Notes: generated by a model not told the origin, from the letters alone. Positions 7,020 through 14,696 are shown, counted from the stretch's first letter. The stretch: 28,931 nt of DNA from an uncultured Oscillibacter sp. (GCA_900770295.1 CAAGJQ010000073.1:1-28931); one strand, 5' to 3'. Translations and numbers: made by a program.

Positions 7020-8678
7020 ATGAAAAAACTGCTTTTGACCACGATGCTTGTTGTGACATTTTTTGCCTTGAGCGCCGTTTCGGCCTCGGCCGTGGTGAAT
7101 GATACGGTGAAAGTCGGCCTGCGGTACGGGTCCTCCGCGCTGTTTTCCGCCAATCTGGAAAACGCCGTGGGCTCCGGCTACGAGTTCGGCTATTTTGACG
7201 ACGGCCGGGCATTCGAGTCCCTGGGCTGGACGGACGAGACCGCCATCTCCATGACTGCCGCCGGTGATATTTATATGAGCGCCGGCGGGACCTATGCCTC
7301 CTCCGGCGGCGGGACGTACCTGGGCCCCTGGCACGTGGAGATCGACGGCTTCCGGGACTACGACGAGGCCCTGGACGCCGCCCGGGACTACGGCGGCTAT
7401 CCCGCCTGGATCGACCGGGAGTATGTGGTCCGGGTGGGCTGCTACGGCTCCAGGTCCGAGGCCAACGCCGCCGCGGACAGGCTGGGGGAGGGATACGCCG
7501 CCCAGTCCTCCTCCACCGGCGTGGTGGTCACGGTGACCAGGACCACGGACATCCTCTTTGAGTTCGACTGCGGCGGCGCGCAGAACCTGGGCGTCCTCCC
7601 GGACGGCGGGCGGTCCGGGGCCCTGACCTGGTTCAAGGGCTACAAGTACGCCGGGGGCTTTGAATACGCCAGAGCCGCCGGGGGCAACCTGAGCGTCATC
7701 AACGTGGTGGACCTGGAGGACTACGTGAAGGGCGTCATCCCCTATGAGATGGGCGGCAGCTGGCCGCTGGCGGCGCTGGAGGCCCAGGCCGTGTGCGCCC
7801 GCACCTACGTCTGCGGCCACAGCAAGCATCTGAGCGCCTACGGCTTCGACGTCTGCGCCGGAACGGACTGCCAGGTGTACAACGGCGCCAACAGCGCCAC
7901 CTCCGTCACGGACCGGGCGGTGGACAACACCGCCGGGGAGTGCCTGTACTACGACGGCTATCTGGTCCAGGACCCGGTGTACCACTCCTCCAACGGCGGC
8001 GCCACCGAGGACTCCGCCAATGTCTGGGGCGGGGAGAAGGGCTACCTGATCGGCAAGCAGGACCCCTATGAAGCCCAGACCAGCATCCCCAATTACAGCT
8101 GGTCCGTCACCTATACCGCCGACGAGCTGACGTGGATCTTACAGCAGAAGCCCACCATGACCGGGAAGGACATCGGCACGGTGAAGAACGTCTACGTCTC
8201 CGCCTACACCCCCATGGGCAACGTCAGCAAAGTGACCTTTGAGGGCAGCAAGGGCAGCGTGACGGTCAGCGGCGAATCGTGCAGCAGTATATTTTACAGC
8301 AGCACCTATAATAAGTCCGTCAAGAGCCTGCGCTTCTCCATCAACGGCGGCGGCCCGGCCTCCGGCGGGGTCTACGTCAACGGCACCGGCACGTATCTTT
8401 CCTCGCTGGACGGCGTCTCCGTCATCTCCGGCAGCGGGACCCGGAGCACCCTGAGCGGCAATTCCTTCGCCGTCCTCTCGTCCTCCGGCACCTCCACCGT
8501 GACGGCCTCCGGCGGCACGGCGGCCCCCACCTCCAACAACGGCACCTTCACCATCACCGGCACCGGCAGCGGACACAACGTGGGCATGAGCCAGTACGGC
8601 GCGAAAGCCATGGCGGAGCTGGGCTATGACTATATCGATATCCTCGAATTCTACTATACAGACATCACCATCCGGTGA
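7020..8678 (+). CDS. Secreted SpoIID/LytB-domain protein (probable peptidoglycan lytic transglycosylase)
   Basis: The product has 552 residues from the ATG at 7020, with GGAGG at 7011-7015. Residues 1-24 are a signal peptide ending in VSASA. Residues 106-173 look like SPOR-type peptidoglycan-binding repeats, for example YVVRVGCYGSRSEANAAADR. From about 222 onward comes the SpoIID domain: VVDLEDYVKGVIPYEMG, with E243 matching the catalytic glutamate of SpoIID, then EAQAVCARTY. The C-terminal GHNVGMSQYGA is the usual end motif of the family. SpoIID cuts glycan strands stripped of stem peptides during engulfment. This protein is longer than B. subtilis SpoIID and carries SPOR repeats, so it may be a LytB-like or second SpoIID paralogue. 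queA follows after 13 bases with no terminator, so the two are probably cotranscribed. Confidence 0.88.
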   Translation: MKKLLLTTMLVVTFFALSAVSASAVVNDTVKVGLRYGSSALFSANLENAVGSGYEFGYFDDGRAFESLGWTDETAISMTAAGDIYMSAGGTYASSGGGTYLGPWHVEIDGFRDYDEALDAARDYGGYPAWIDREYVVRVGCYGSRSEANAAADRLGEGYAAQSSSTGVVVTVTRTTDILFEFDCGGAQNLGVLPDGGRSGALTWFKGYKYAGGFEYARAAGGNLSVINVVDLEDYVKGVIPYEMGGSWPLAALEAQAVCARTYVCGHSKHLSAYGFDVCAGTDCQVYNGANSATSVTDRAVDNTAGECLYYDGYLVQDPVYHSSNGGATEDSANVWGGEKGYLIGKQDPYEAQTSIPNYSWSVTYTADELTWILQQKPTMTGKDIGTVKNVYVSAYTPMGNVSKVTFEGSKGSVTVSGESCSSIFYSSTYNKSVKSLRFSINGGGPASGGVYVNGTGTYLSSLDGVSVISGSGTRSTLSGNSFAVLSSSGTSTVTASGGTAAPTSNNGTFTITGTGSGHNVGMSQYGAKAMAELGYDYIDILEFYYTDITIR

Positions 8679-8691
8679 AGACAGGAGTACC

Positions 8692-9717
8692 ATGAAAACC
8701 AGTGATTTTTACTATGACCTTCCCCAGGAGCTGATCGCCCAGACGCCGCTGGACAAGCGGGACGCCTCCCGCCTCATGACTCTGGACCGGGTGACGGGGG
8801 AGACAGCACACCACCATTTCTATGAGCTGCCGGACTTCCTGAACCCCGGCGACTGCCTGATCTTAAACGACTCCCGGGTGCTGCCCGCCCGCCTGCTGGG
8901 CCAGCGGCTGCCGGGCGGCGGCGCCTGCGAGGTGCTGCTGCTGATCGACCGGGGGAACAAGACCTGGGAGTGCCTGGTGCGGCCCGGACGGAAGATGCGC
9001 ACCGGCGCGAAGCTGAGCTTCGGCAACGGCGAGCTGACCGCCGAGGTGGTGGAGGAGCTGCCGGACGGCAACCGCATGGTGCGCTTCGACTACGAGGGCA
9101 TTTTCCTGGAGGTGCTGGAGCACCTGGGCAAGATGCCCCTGCCGCCCTATATCAAGGAGGAGCTCCAGGATCAGGAGCGCTACCAGACTGTCTACTCCAA
9201 GGTGGTCGGCAGCGCGGCGGCCCCCACGGCGGGCCTGCACTTCACCCCGGAGCTGCTGGAGAAGATCGCCGCCAAGGGCGTGGGTATCGGGTATGTGACC
9301 CTCCACGTGGGCCTTGGCACCTTCCGGCCCGTGAAGGAGGAGGAGATCACCGACCACGAGATGCACAGCGAGTACTGCGTCATCTCCCAGGAGACGGCGG
9401 ACCTCATCAACCGCACCAGGGCCAACGGCGGCCGTTGCATCTGCGTGGGCACCACCTCCTGCCGGACGCTGGAGAGCTGGGCGGCGGAGGACGGCCACAT
9501 GGAGGCCAGGGCCGGGTGGACCAACATCTATATCTATCCCGGCTACAAATTCAAGGTGATGGACGCCCTGGTGACGAACTTCCACCTGCCGGAGAGCACC
9601 CTCATCATGCTGGTGTCCGCCTTCGCGGGCCGGGAACACGTCCTGGCGGCGTATCGGGAGGCGGTGAAGGAGCGGTACCGGTTCTTCTCCTTCGGCGACG
9701 CCATGTTCATTTCCTAA
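8692..9717 (+). CDS. queA: tRNA preQ1-34 S-adenosylmethionine ribosyltransferase-isomerase
   Basis: QueA transfers and isomerises the ribosyl part of S-adenosylmethionine onto preQ1 in the tRNA anticodon, the step after Tgt in queuosine synthesis. The product has 341 residues, the normal family length. The ATG at 8692 follows ACAGGAG; the frame runs back into the preceding gene without family similarity. Typical segments are the N-terminal FYYDLPQELIAQTPLDKRDASRL, the LNDSRVLPARL block, AAPTAGLHFTPELL in the middle, THVGLGTF-like LHVGLGTFRPV, and the C-terminal TNFHLPESTLIMLVSAF. It sits 13 bases after the SpoIID-domain gene and is closed by a terminator at 9732. tgt, the enzyme before it in the pathway, is encoded at 12228 in the same direction but in another transcript. 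Confidence 0.96.
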   Translation: MKTSDFYYDLPQELIAQTPLDKRDASRLMTLDRVTGETAHHHFYELPDFLNPGDCLILNDSRVLPARLLGQRLPGGGACEVLLLIDRGNKTWECLVRPGRKMRTGAKLSFGNGELTAEVVEELPDGNRMVRFDYEGIFLEVLEHLGKMPLPPYIKEELQDQERYQTVYSKVVGSAAAPTAGLHFTPELLEKIAAKGVGIGYVTLHVGLGTFRPVKEEEITDHEMHSEYCVISQETADLINRTRANGGRCICVGTTSCRTLESWAAEDGHMEARAGWTNIYIYPGYKFKVMDALVTNFHLPESTLIMLVSAFAGREHVLAAYREAVKERYRFFSFGDAMFIS

Positions 9718-9731
9718 GCGATCCGGAACCG

Positions 9732-9764
9732 TGCTCCGGGCCTGACGGCCCGGGGCATTGTTTT
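9732..9764 (+). terminator. Intrinsic terminator after queA
   Basis: TGCTCCGGGCC (9732-9742) pairs with GGCCCGGGGCA (9747-9757) through a TGAC loop and is followed by TTGTTTT. Confidence 0.85.
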
Positions 9765-9813
9765 CGCTGCATAAGTGCGAAAAGTTAGTATGGACAAACG
9801 TTTACGAAACAAC

Positions 9814-9842
9814 TTGACAGGCCCCTTTACATATGCTATCGT
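9814..9842 (+). promoter_or_regulatory. Sigma-A promoter for the riboswitch-CDF transcript
   Basis: TTGACA (9814-9819) and TATCGT (9837-9842) are 17 bases apart, and TG at 9834-9835 makes an extended -10. Transcription should begin near 9849, giving a leader of about 245 bases. Confidence 0.75.
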
Positions 9843-9902
9843 ATGGATAACCCTCTTTGCACTGCATCACGCTTTTGGAAGAAAAGCGCCGGACAACAGT
9901 AC

Positions 9903-9989
9903 AAACTGAGCAGACGGCAGGCGGCGGCCTGTGCGTCGGGCCGTCCATGACGGCAGCGGATGAGATTCACCACACATCTGCGGGACAGT
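9903..9989 (+). promoter_or_regulatory. NiCo (czcD) riboswitch aptamer
   Basis: The leader of the CDF transporter gene carries conserved segments of the nickel/cobalt riboswitch in the right order: AACTGAGCAG (9904-9913), a variable stem-loop, GGCAGCGGATGA (9952-9963), then CACACATCTGCGGGACAGT (9971-9989). From memory these match the crystallised NiCo aptamer, including its ACTGAGCAGGC start and CACATCTGTGGGACAGT end. CGGATG (9957-9962) can pair with CATCTG (9975-9980) to close one aptamer helix. The downstream part overlaps the terminator at 9971-10017. Metal binding should stabilise the aptamer and prevent termination, an ON switch for a metal exporter. A covariance-model search would settle it. 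Confidence 0.85.
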
Positions 9990-10017
9990 GCGACCTGTGC
10001 CGCGGGTGTGTTTTTTT
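9971..10017 (+). terminator. Riboswitch-controlled terminator
   Basis: Left arm CACACATCTGCGGGACAG (9971-9988) pairs with right arm CTGTGCCGCGGGTGTG (9995-10010), apart from small bulges, and seven Ts follow (10011-10017). The left arm contains the 3' half of the NiCo aptamer, so terminator and metal-bound aptamer cannot form together. Confidence 0.8.
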
Positions 10018-10094
10018 GCACCCTTTTCGCGGGACGGAATGTCACTGATGAAGTGCCATAGAGCTATCTGCCAAAACGATTCGGGAGGTAACTT

Positions 10095-10979
10095 ATGGAC
10101 CAAAAACAGCATGAAAAAGTGGCGGTGGGCGTCTCCACCGTCACCATCGTCATCAACCTGACTCTGGCGGGCTTCAAATTCCTGGCGGGCTTTCTGGCCC
10201 GCTCCGGCGCCATGATCTCCGACGCCGTCCACTCCGCGTCTGACGTACTGGCGACCCTCATCGTCATTCTGGGCGTGAAGCTGGCGGGCCGGGACGCGGA
10301 CCGGAGCCACCCTTACGGCCATGAGCGGCTGGAGTGCGTGGCGGCGCTGATCCTGGCCGTCATCCTGGGCGCCACGGGCCTGGGCATCGGCTGGAGCGGC
10401 ATCCGGAAGATCACCGGCGGCGGGGAGCTGGCGGTGCCCGGGCTGCTGGCCCTGATCGCCGCCGTGGTCTCCATCGTGGTGAAGGAGGCCATGTTCTGGT
10501 ACACCTGGCTGGCAGCAAAGAAAATCAACTCCAGCGCCCTGAAGGCGGAGGCCTGGCACCACCGGTCCGACGCGCTGTCCTCCGTGGGCAGCTTCGCGGG
10601 CATTCTGGGTGCCCGGCTGGGCTTTCCGGCTCTGGACCCGGTGGCCAGCGTAGTCATCTGCCTGTTCATCCTGAAAGCCGCCTGGGACATTCTGTCCGAC
10701 GCTCTGGGGAAGATGACGGACCACGCCTGCCCGCCTGCCATGGAGCAGGAGATGGCGGAGGCCATTCTGGCCCAGCCCGGCGTGCTGGGGCTGGACACCC
10801 TGAACACCCGCCTGTTCGGGGACCGGGTGTACGTAGATGTGGAGATCCAGGCCGACGGCGACCTGCCCCTGAAGGTGACCCATGCCACCGCCCAGGCGGT
10901 CCACGACACGCTGGAACGCCAGTTCCCCCAGGTCAAGCACTGCATGGTCCACGTGAACCCGGCGGAGACCACCGCCTGA
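10095..10979 (+). CDS. Cation diffusion facilitator exporter (probable Co/Ni)
   Basis: This 294-residue inner membrane protein exports divalent metal ions in exchange for protons. It has about six transmembrane helices followed by a cytoplasmic domain of about 85 residues (from 208). The metal site signature is in two helices: DAVHSASD at residues 43-50 and HHRSD at 155-159. The ATG at 10095 follows CGGGAGGTAACTT. The gene is alone behind a NiCo riboswitch, which points to cobalt or nickel as substrate rather than zinc or iron; the sequence itself does not prove specificity. The C-terminal domain contains a histidine-rich stretch (KVTHATAQAVHDTLER, KHCMVHV) that may sense cytoplasmic metal. 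A terminator follows at 10991. Confidence 0.93.
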   Translation: MDQKQHEKVAVGVSTVTIVINLTLAGFKFLAGFLARSGAMISDAVHSASDVLATLIVILGVKLAGRDADRSHPYGHERLECVAALILAVILGATGLGIGWSGIRKITGGGELAVPGLLALIAAVVSIVVKEAMFWYTWLAAKKINSSALKAEAWHHRSDALSSVGSFAGILGARLGFPALDPVASVVICLFILKAAWDILSDALGKMTDHACPPAMEQEMAEAILAQPGVLGLDTLNTRLFGDRVYVDVEIQADGDLPLKVTHATAQAVHDTLERQFPQVKHCMVHVNPAETTA

Positions 10980-10990
10980 AGAAAATCATT

Positions 10991-11021
10991 CGCCTGTCCC
11001 GCCTCCGGGGCAGGCGTTTTT
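10991..11021 (+). terminator. Intrinsic terminator after the CDF gene
   Basis: CGCCTGTCCC (10991-11000) pairs with GGGGCAGGCG (11007-11016), followed by TTTTT. Confidence 0.88.
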
Positions 11022-11038
11022 CGCCTGTAAGCGGCATA

Positions 11039-11067
11039 TTGCAATCAAGAGGCGTTTCCGATACAAT
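11039..11067 (+). promoter_or_regulatory. Sigma-A promoter for the methyltransferase gene
   Basis: TTGCAA (11039-11044) and TACAAT (11062-11067) are 17 bases apart, 31 bases before the ATG. Confidence 0.65.
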
Positions 11068-11098
11068 AAACGGGACAACAACACCGGGAGGGAAGGCC

Positions 11099-11923
11099 AT
11101 GGACAGCGTGAATCAGACGCTCTATATCCCGCTCTACGGAAAGGCTGCCGTCAGCAAACAGGGCATCCTGCTCCGCGACCCCATGGCGGAGAAAATCTGG
11201 GAGCAGGCGGGCTTTCCCCTGCGGGGGAAGTCCAGGAGCAGGTGGCTGGCCTACAACATGGGCATGCGGGCGGCGGTCTTTGACCGTTGGCTGTCCGGGC
11301 AGATGGAACGCCGGCCAGAAGCCGCCGTGGTCCACATCGGCTGCGGCCTGGACAGCCGGATCTGCCGGGTGGGGACCGGGGGACATCCCTGGTACGACCT
11401 GGATTTTCCGGAGGTCCTTGCGGAGCGGCGGAAGTATTACCGGGAATCCGGAGACTATCACATGCTGGCCGGGGACGCCCGGAAACCGGAGTGGATGGAC
11501 AGCATCCCCGCCGGAAACGGGGTCATCGCGGTGATGGAGGGCGTCAGCATGTACCTGAACAGGGAGGAGCTGCTGGGCCTGCTGGCAGCTCTGACAAAGC
11601 GGTTCGGCGCCGTATCCCTGCTGATGGACTGCTACACCGTGTTCGCGGCCAGGGCCTCGAAGTACAACAATCCCGTCAACGAGGTGGGCGTCACCCGGCT
11701 CTGGGGCGTGGACGATCCCCGGGAGCTGGAGCAGGGGACGGGGCTGGCCTTTCTCCGGGAGCACGATCTGACCCCGCCGGACCTGATCGCGCAGCTGGGG
11801 GGCTTCGACCGGCGCTTTTTCTGCCTGATGTTCGCCGGGAGCGCGGCGAAGAACATCTACCGCCTGTATGAGTTCGGAACGCCCGCTTTTCCGGCTTGCG
11901 CCGGTGGGGCAGGTGTACTATAA
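11099..11923 (+). CDS. Class I SAM-dependent methyltransferase, leucine carboxyl methyltransferase (LCM/TcmP) family
   Basis: The product has 274 residues from the ATG at 11099, which follows GGGAGGGAAGG. An upstream open extension overlaps the CDF gene in another frame and is not coding. The SAM-binding motif is VVHIGCGLDSR at about 77-87, followed by the acidic loop WYDLDFPEVLAERR near 97-110, both typical of the LCM/TcmP/Omt group. That group methylates carboxyl or hydroxyl groups on small molecules or protein C-termini. In gut Clostridia such genes are common singletons with no known substrate. Nothing nearby suggests a biosynthetic cluster. The last 30 codons contain the promoter of the next gene. 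Family assignment is good; the substrate is unknown. Confidence 0.85.
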   Translation: MDSVNQTLYIPLYGKAAVSKQGILLRDPMAEKIWEQAGFPLRGKSRSRWLAYNMGMRAAVFDRWLSGQMERRPEAAVVHIGCGLDSRICRVGTGGHPWYDLDFPEVLAERRKYYRESGDYHMLAGDARKPEWMDSIPAGNGVIAVMEGVSMYLNREELLGLLAALTKRFGAVSLLMDCYTVFAARASKYNNPVNEVGVTRLWGVDDPRELEQGTGLAFLREHDLTPPDLIAQLGGFDRRFFCLMFAGSAAKNIYRLYEFGTPAFPACAGGAGVL

Positions 11924-11924
11924 T
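11896..11924 (+). promoter_or_regulatory. Sigma-A promoter for the TfoX-like gene and possibly tgt
   Basis: TTGCGC (11896-11901) and a perfect TATAAT (11919-11924) are 17 bases apart and lie inside the end of the methyltransferase gene. Confidence 0.75.
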
Positions 11925-11951
11925 AAAAAAGCGCAAAATCGGAGGTGCATC

Positions 11952-12206
11952 ATGGAATTGACAGACCTGCCCAACATCGGCCCCGTCCTGGCGGACAACC
12001 TGCGCCGGGTGGGCATCACCTCGGCGGAGGAGCTGCGCTCCGCGGGGGCCTGTGAGGCCTGGCTCCGCATCCGGTCCCAGGTGGACAGCGGTGCCTGCTT
12101 CCACCAGCTCACCGCCCTGGCGGGCGCGGAGGAAGGCGTCCCCAAAAAAGCGCTGTCCCCGGAGCGGAAAGCGGAGCTGAAAGCCTTTTTTGACCGCGCG
12201 AAATAA
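11952..12206 (+). CDS. Stand-alone TfoX C-terminal-domain protein
   Basis: This 84-residue protein starts at the ATG at 11952 after CGGAGGTGCATC. It consists of one helix-hairpin-helix-like domain. LPNIGPVLADNLRRVGITSAEELR is the signature of the TfoX C-terminal domain, followed by GACEAWLRIRSQ and the ending LSPERKAELKAFF. In gamma-proteobacteria this domain forms the second half of the competence regulator TfoX/Sxy. In Firmicutes it often occurs alone with no proven role. It may bind DNA or a protein. The gene sits 21 bases before tgt without a terminator, so it is probably in one transcript with tgt. Confidence 0.8.
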   Translation: MELTDLPNIGPVLADNLRRVGITSAEELRSAGACEAWLRIRSQVDSGACFHQLTALAGAEEGVPKKALSPERKAELKAFFDRAK

Positions 12207-12227
12207 AACGAAGAAACGAGAAGTCAT

Positions 12228-13361
12228 ATGTTCAAAGTCCTGAAAACCGAAGGCCGCGCCCGGCGCGGCGAGTTCTCCTGCGCCCACGGCGGCACCGTGC
12301 AGACGCCGGTGTTCATGAACGTGGGCACCCAGGCCGCCATCAAGGGCGGCGTCTCAGCCCACGATTTGAAGGAGGTGGGCTGCCAGATCGAGCTGAGCAA
12401 CACCTACCACCTCCACCTGCGGCCCGGCGACAAGATCGTGCGGCAGATGGGCGGCCTCCACAGGTTCATGAACTGGGACGGCCCCATCCTGACGGACTCC
12501 GGCGGGTTCCAGGTGTTCTCCCTGGCGTCCCTGCGGAAGATCAAGGAGGAGGGCGTCACGTTCTCCTCCCACATCGACGGCCGCAAGATCTTCATGGGGC
12601 CGGAGGAGTCCATGCAGATCCAGTCCAACCTGGGCAGCGACATCGCCATGGCCTTTGACGAGTGCGTGGAGAACCCCGCCCGGTACGAATACGCCAAGGC
12701 GTCCTGCGAGCGGACTCTGCGGTGGCTGGAGCGGTGCAAGATCGAGCACGACCGGCTGAACAGCCTGCCGGACACCGTGAACCCGCAGCAGATGCTCTTT
12801 GGCATCAACCAGGGCGCCACCTTCGCGGACCTGCGGGCCTGGCACATGCGGGAGATCGCCAGGATCGACTGCGACGGCTTCGCCATCGGCGGTCTGGCGG
12901 TGGGAGAGCCCGCCGAGGTCATGTACGAGATGATCGACGTGGTGGAGCCCTTCATGCCCCCGGAGAAGCCCCGGTATCTCATGGGCGTGGGCACCCCCAG
13001 CAACATCATCGAGGCCGTCAGCCGGGGCGTGGACTTCTTCGACTGCGTCATGCCCTCCCGCAACGGCCGCCACGGCAAGCTCTTCACCTGGGAGGGCACG
13101 GTGAACATCCTGAACGAGAAGTACCAGACCGACGAGCGGCCCATCAGCGAGAGCTGCGGCTGCCCGGTGTGCCGGAGCTTCTCCCGGGCCTACCTGCGGC
13201 ACCTGTTCAAGGCCGACGAGGTGCTGGCCCTGCGGCTGGCGGTGCTGCACAACCTGTGGTTTTACAACGAGCTGATGGCCCGTATCCGCCAGGCCATCGA
13301 TGAGGGGACCTTCCGGCAGTTCCGGGAGCGGTACAGCGGCAAACTGGAGCTGCGGGCGTGA
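12228..13361 (+). CDS. tgt: Queuine/preQ1 tRNA-guanine transglycosylase
   Basis: Tgt swaps guanine-34 of Asp, Asn, His and Tyr tRNAs for preQ1, opening the tRNA part of queuosine synthesis. The product has 377 residues, normal for bacterial Tgt. D90 in LTDSGGFQVFSL is the general acid/base and D272 in FDCVMPSRNGRHG is the nucleophile. Zinc ligands are C310, C312, C315 and H341 (CGCPVC, then LHNLWFY). The substrate-binding GGLAVGE motif is at 221-227. The ATG at 12228 has only a weak Shine-Dalgarno (ACGAGAAG). With queA at 8692 the window encodes two adjacent pathway steps, which points to salvage or synthesis of preQ1 elsewhere in the genome. yajC follows downstream, as in many bacteria, but from its own promoter. 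Confidence 0.97.
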   Translation: MFKVLKTEGRARRGEFSCAHGGTVQTPVFMNVGTQAAIKGGVSAHDLKEVGCQIELSNTYHLHLRPGDKIVRQMGGLHRFMNWDGPILTDSGGFQVFSLASLRKIKEEGVTFSSHIDGRKIFMGPEESMQIQSNLGSDIAMAFDECVENPARYEYAKASCERTLRWLERCKIEHDRLNSLPDTVNPQQMLFGINQGATFADLRAWHMREIARIDCDGFAIGGLAVGEPAEVMYEMIDVVEPFMPPEKPRYLMGVGTPSNIIEAVSRGVDFFDCVMPSRNGRHGKLFTWEGTVNILNEKYQTDERPISESCGCPVCRSFSRAYLRHLFKADEVLALRLAVLHNLWFYNELMARIRQAIDEGTFRQFRERYSGKLELRA

Positions 13362-13376
13362 GCGCAAAGAAAGTTC

Positions 13377-13404
13377 TTGCAAAACTGTTTGACTCTGGTA
13401 TAAT
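13377..13404 (+). promoter_or_regulatory. Sigma-A promoter for yajC
   Basis: TTGCAA (13377-13382) and a perfect TATAAT (13399-13404) are 16 bases apart, with TG at 13396-13397 giving an extended -10. Confidence 0.75.
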
Positions 13405-13445
13405 AGTCTCATTCTGAATGCACGAAGGAAAAGGAGTTTTTCAAT

Positions 13446-13823
13446 ATGGATCAGGGTATGTCTACCATTATCATGCTGGTTGTTCTGTTCGCGATCATGT
13501 ATTTCCTCATGATCCGTCCCGAGAACAAGCGCAAGAAGAAGGCCCAGGAGATGCGTGACAGCCTGAAGAAGGGCGACGTCATCACCACCATCGGCGGCAT
13601 CGTGGGCAAGATTGTGTCCGTGACCAAGGACACCATCGTCATCGAGACCAGCGAGGACCGCGTCCGCATGGAGCTGACCAAGTGGGCCGTCTCCACCACC
13701 GGCGTCCAGACCGGCGAGCAGCCCGAGAACGAGAAGAAAAAGAAGGAAGAGAAGAAGGAGGCCGCCGAGGTCCCCGAGGAACCCGTGGACGAGATCCCCG
13801 CTCCCGAGAGCGAGGAAAAGTAA
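13446..13823 (+). CDS. yajC: Preprotein translocase accessory subunit YajC
   Basis: YajC is a small membrane protein that associates with SecDF and the Sec translocon. The product has 125 residues from the ATG at 13446, with GGAAAAGGAG upstream. A single transmembrane helix spans about residues 6-23 (IIMLVVLFAIMYFLMIRP), directly followed by the conserved basic PENKRKKKAQE segment. The cytoplasmic part has the family pattern LKKGDVITTIGGIVGKIVSV and TIVIETSEDRVRMEL. The tail from about residue 93 is a run of alternating charged Lys/Glu, unlike the shorter E. coli tail. tgt lies just upstream, matching the tgt-yajC order widespread in bacteria; secD and secF are not in the window. Confidence 0.95.
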   Translation: MDQGMSTIIMLVVLFAIMYFLMIRPENKRKKKAQEMRDSLKKGDVITTIGGIVGKIVSVTKDTIVIETSEDRVRMELTKWAVSTTGVQTGEQPENEKKKKEEKKEAAEVPEEPVDEIPAPESEEK

Positions 13824-13849
13824 TCCTGCGGAAAGAATCATAAAAAAGC

Positions 13850-13901
13850 CCTCCCCCGGAATATGCTCCAGTAACGAGCATGTTGCGAGGGAGGATTTTT
13901 T
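13850..13901 (+). terminator. Terminator hairpin whose 3' arm is the next gene's ribosome binding site
   Basis: Outer arms CCTCCC (13850-13855) and GGGAGG (13889-13894) pair, with an inner 8-bp stem ATATGCTC/GAGCATGT (13861-13868 with 13876-13883), followed by six Ts (13896-13901). The GGGAGG is also the Shine-Dalgarno of the ATG at 13902. Confidence 0.65.
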
Positions 13902-14312
13902 ATGGGCAAGGGAAAAAGGCAGAAGACCGCGCCGTGGGTGCTGTTTGCCCGGAGCGCGGTGCTGGCCATGGGCATCTATCTGCTGGGGCTTTTGCTGCTG
14001 GCGCTGCTGCTGGTGAAGGGAACGCTGCCGGAGAAGTGCGCCTTTCCGGTGATCGCCGTGCTCTGCGGGCTGGCCACGGCCTGCGGCGGGGTGTGGGCCG
14101 GCAGGGGAGCGGGGTTAGGTCCGCTGCCGGCGGCGCTGGTGGTGACGGCCATCTTCGCGGGCATCCTGGTCCTGGTGGGTCTGGCTGTCTGGGAGCAGAT
14201 CGCCTGGACGGGACAGGGAGGAATTCTGCTGCTGTGCGCGCTGGCGGGAGGTCTTGCGGCGGGCCTTTTGAGCAGCCGGAGGGGCCGCCGGGGGAAGCGG
14301 AAGAGAAAATGA
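13902..14312 (+). CDS. Small four-helix membrane protein (TIGR04086/YrzE-like)
   Basis: The product has 136 residues. A basic N-terminus (MGKGKRQKT) and a very basic C-terminus (SSRRGRRGKRKRK) flank four hydrophobic segments at roughly 13-38, 46-66, 75-95 and 106-124, so both ends probably face the cytoplasm. This arrangement and the position next to yajC match the TIGR04086 membrane family of Clostridia. Function is unknown. The ATG comes directly after the T tract of a terminator hairpin whose arm provides GGGAGG. Expression should therefore depend on read-through from yajC, or on a promoter I cannot see. Confidence 0.7.
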   Translation: MGKGKRQKTAPWVLFARSAVLAMGIYLLGLLLLALLLVKGTLPEKCAFPVIAVLCGLATACGGVWAGRGAGLGPLPAALVVTAIFAGILVLVGLAVWEQIAWTGQGGILLLCALAGGLAAGLLSSRRGRRGKRKRK

Positions 14313-14550
14313 CGCTTGTGAGATTTCACAAAATTTTAAAATTTCCGCTTTTTGATGGAAACGCCCTGTCCGTCTGCCGGGAGGGAGGAAGGATGCGGAG
14401 GGCCGCAGATATGGGCCGGATTTGCGGGAGCGGCCCCCAGATATGGTTCTTGCATGCCCTCCGCTCCCCTCTGTTTCTTAGATTTACATAATACAGTTAA
14501 CATAATAATTCGTCATAACTGCCAAAAAACAGATTTTTCCGGTAAATTCC
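14313..14550. other. Gene-free interval with a possible structured RNA
   Basis: The interval between 14312 and 14697 contains no credible gene. Its first half is GC-rich and holds a compact nested structure (14395-14464) described separately. From about 14475 the DNA becomes AT-rich, leading into the promoter at 14551. No repeat, tRNA or insertion sequence is visible. Confidence 0.5.
14395..14464. other. Nested inverted repeats with a 9-base direct repeat, possible structured RNA
   Basis: GCGGAGGGC (14395-14403) pairs with GCCCTCCGC (14456-14464). Inside, GGGCCG (14413-14418) pairs with CGGCCC (14431-14436). CAGATATGG occurs twice (14406-14414 and 14438-14446), on either side of the inner hairpin. 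There is no T tract, so it is not an ordinary terminator. Which strand is transcribed is unknown. Confidence 0.4.
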
Positions 14551-14579
14551 TTGATAAAACTGGAAAATTGAACTATATT
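14551..14579 (+). promoter_or_regulatory. Sigma-A promoter for the spoIIM-like gene
   Basis: TTGATA (14551-14556) and TATATT (14574-14579) are 17 bases apart. The leader to the TTG start at 14697 is about 110 bases. Confidence 0.65.
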
Positions 14580-14696
14580 TAAAAATGATGAGATTTACGT
14601 TAACCATGTTTCCGGCTCTCCGGATTCAGAGACCGGTCCGAAGAAGCCCGTATAAACTGCCCGCCCTGCTCATAGGATGCAGTGAGGTGAGGCGGT

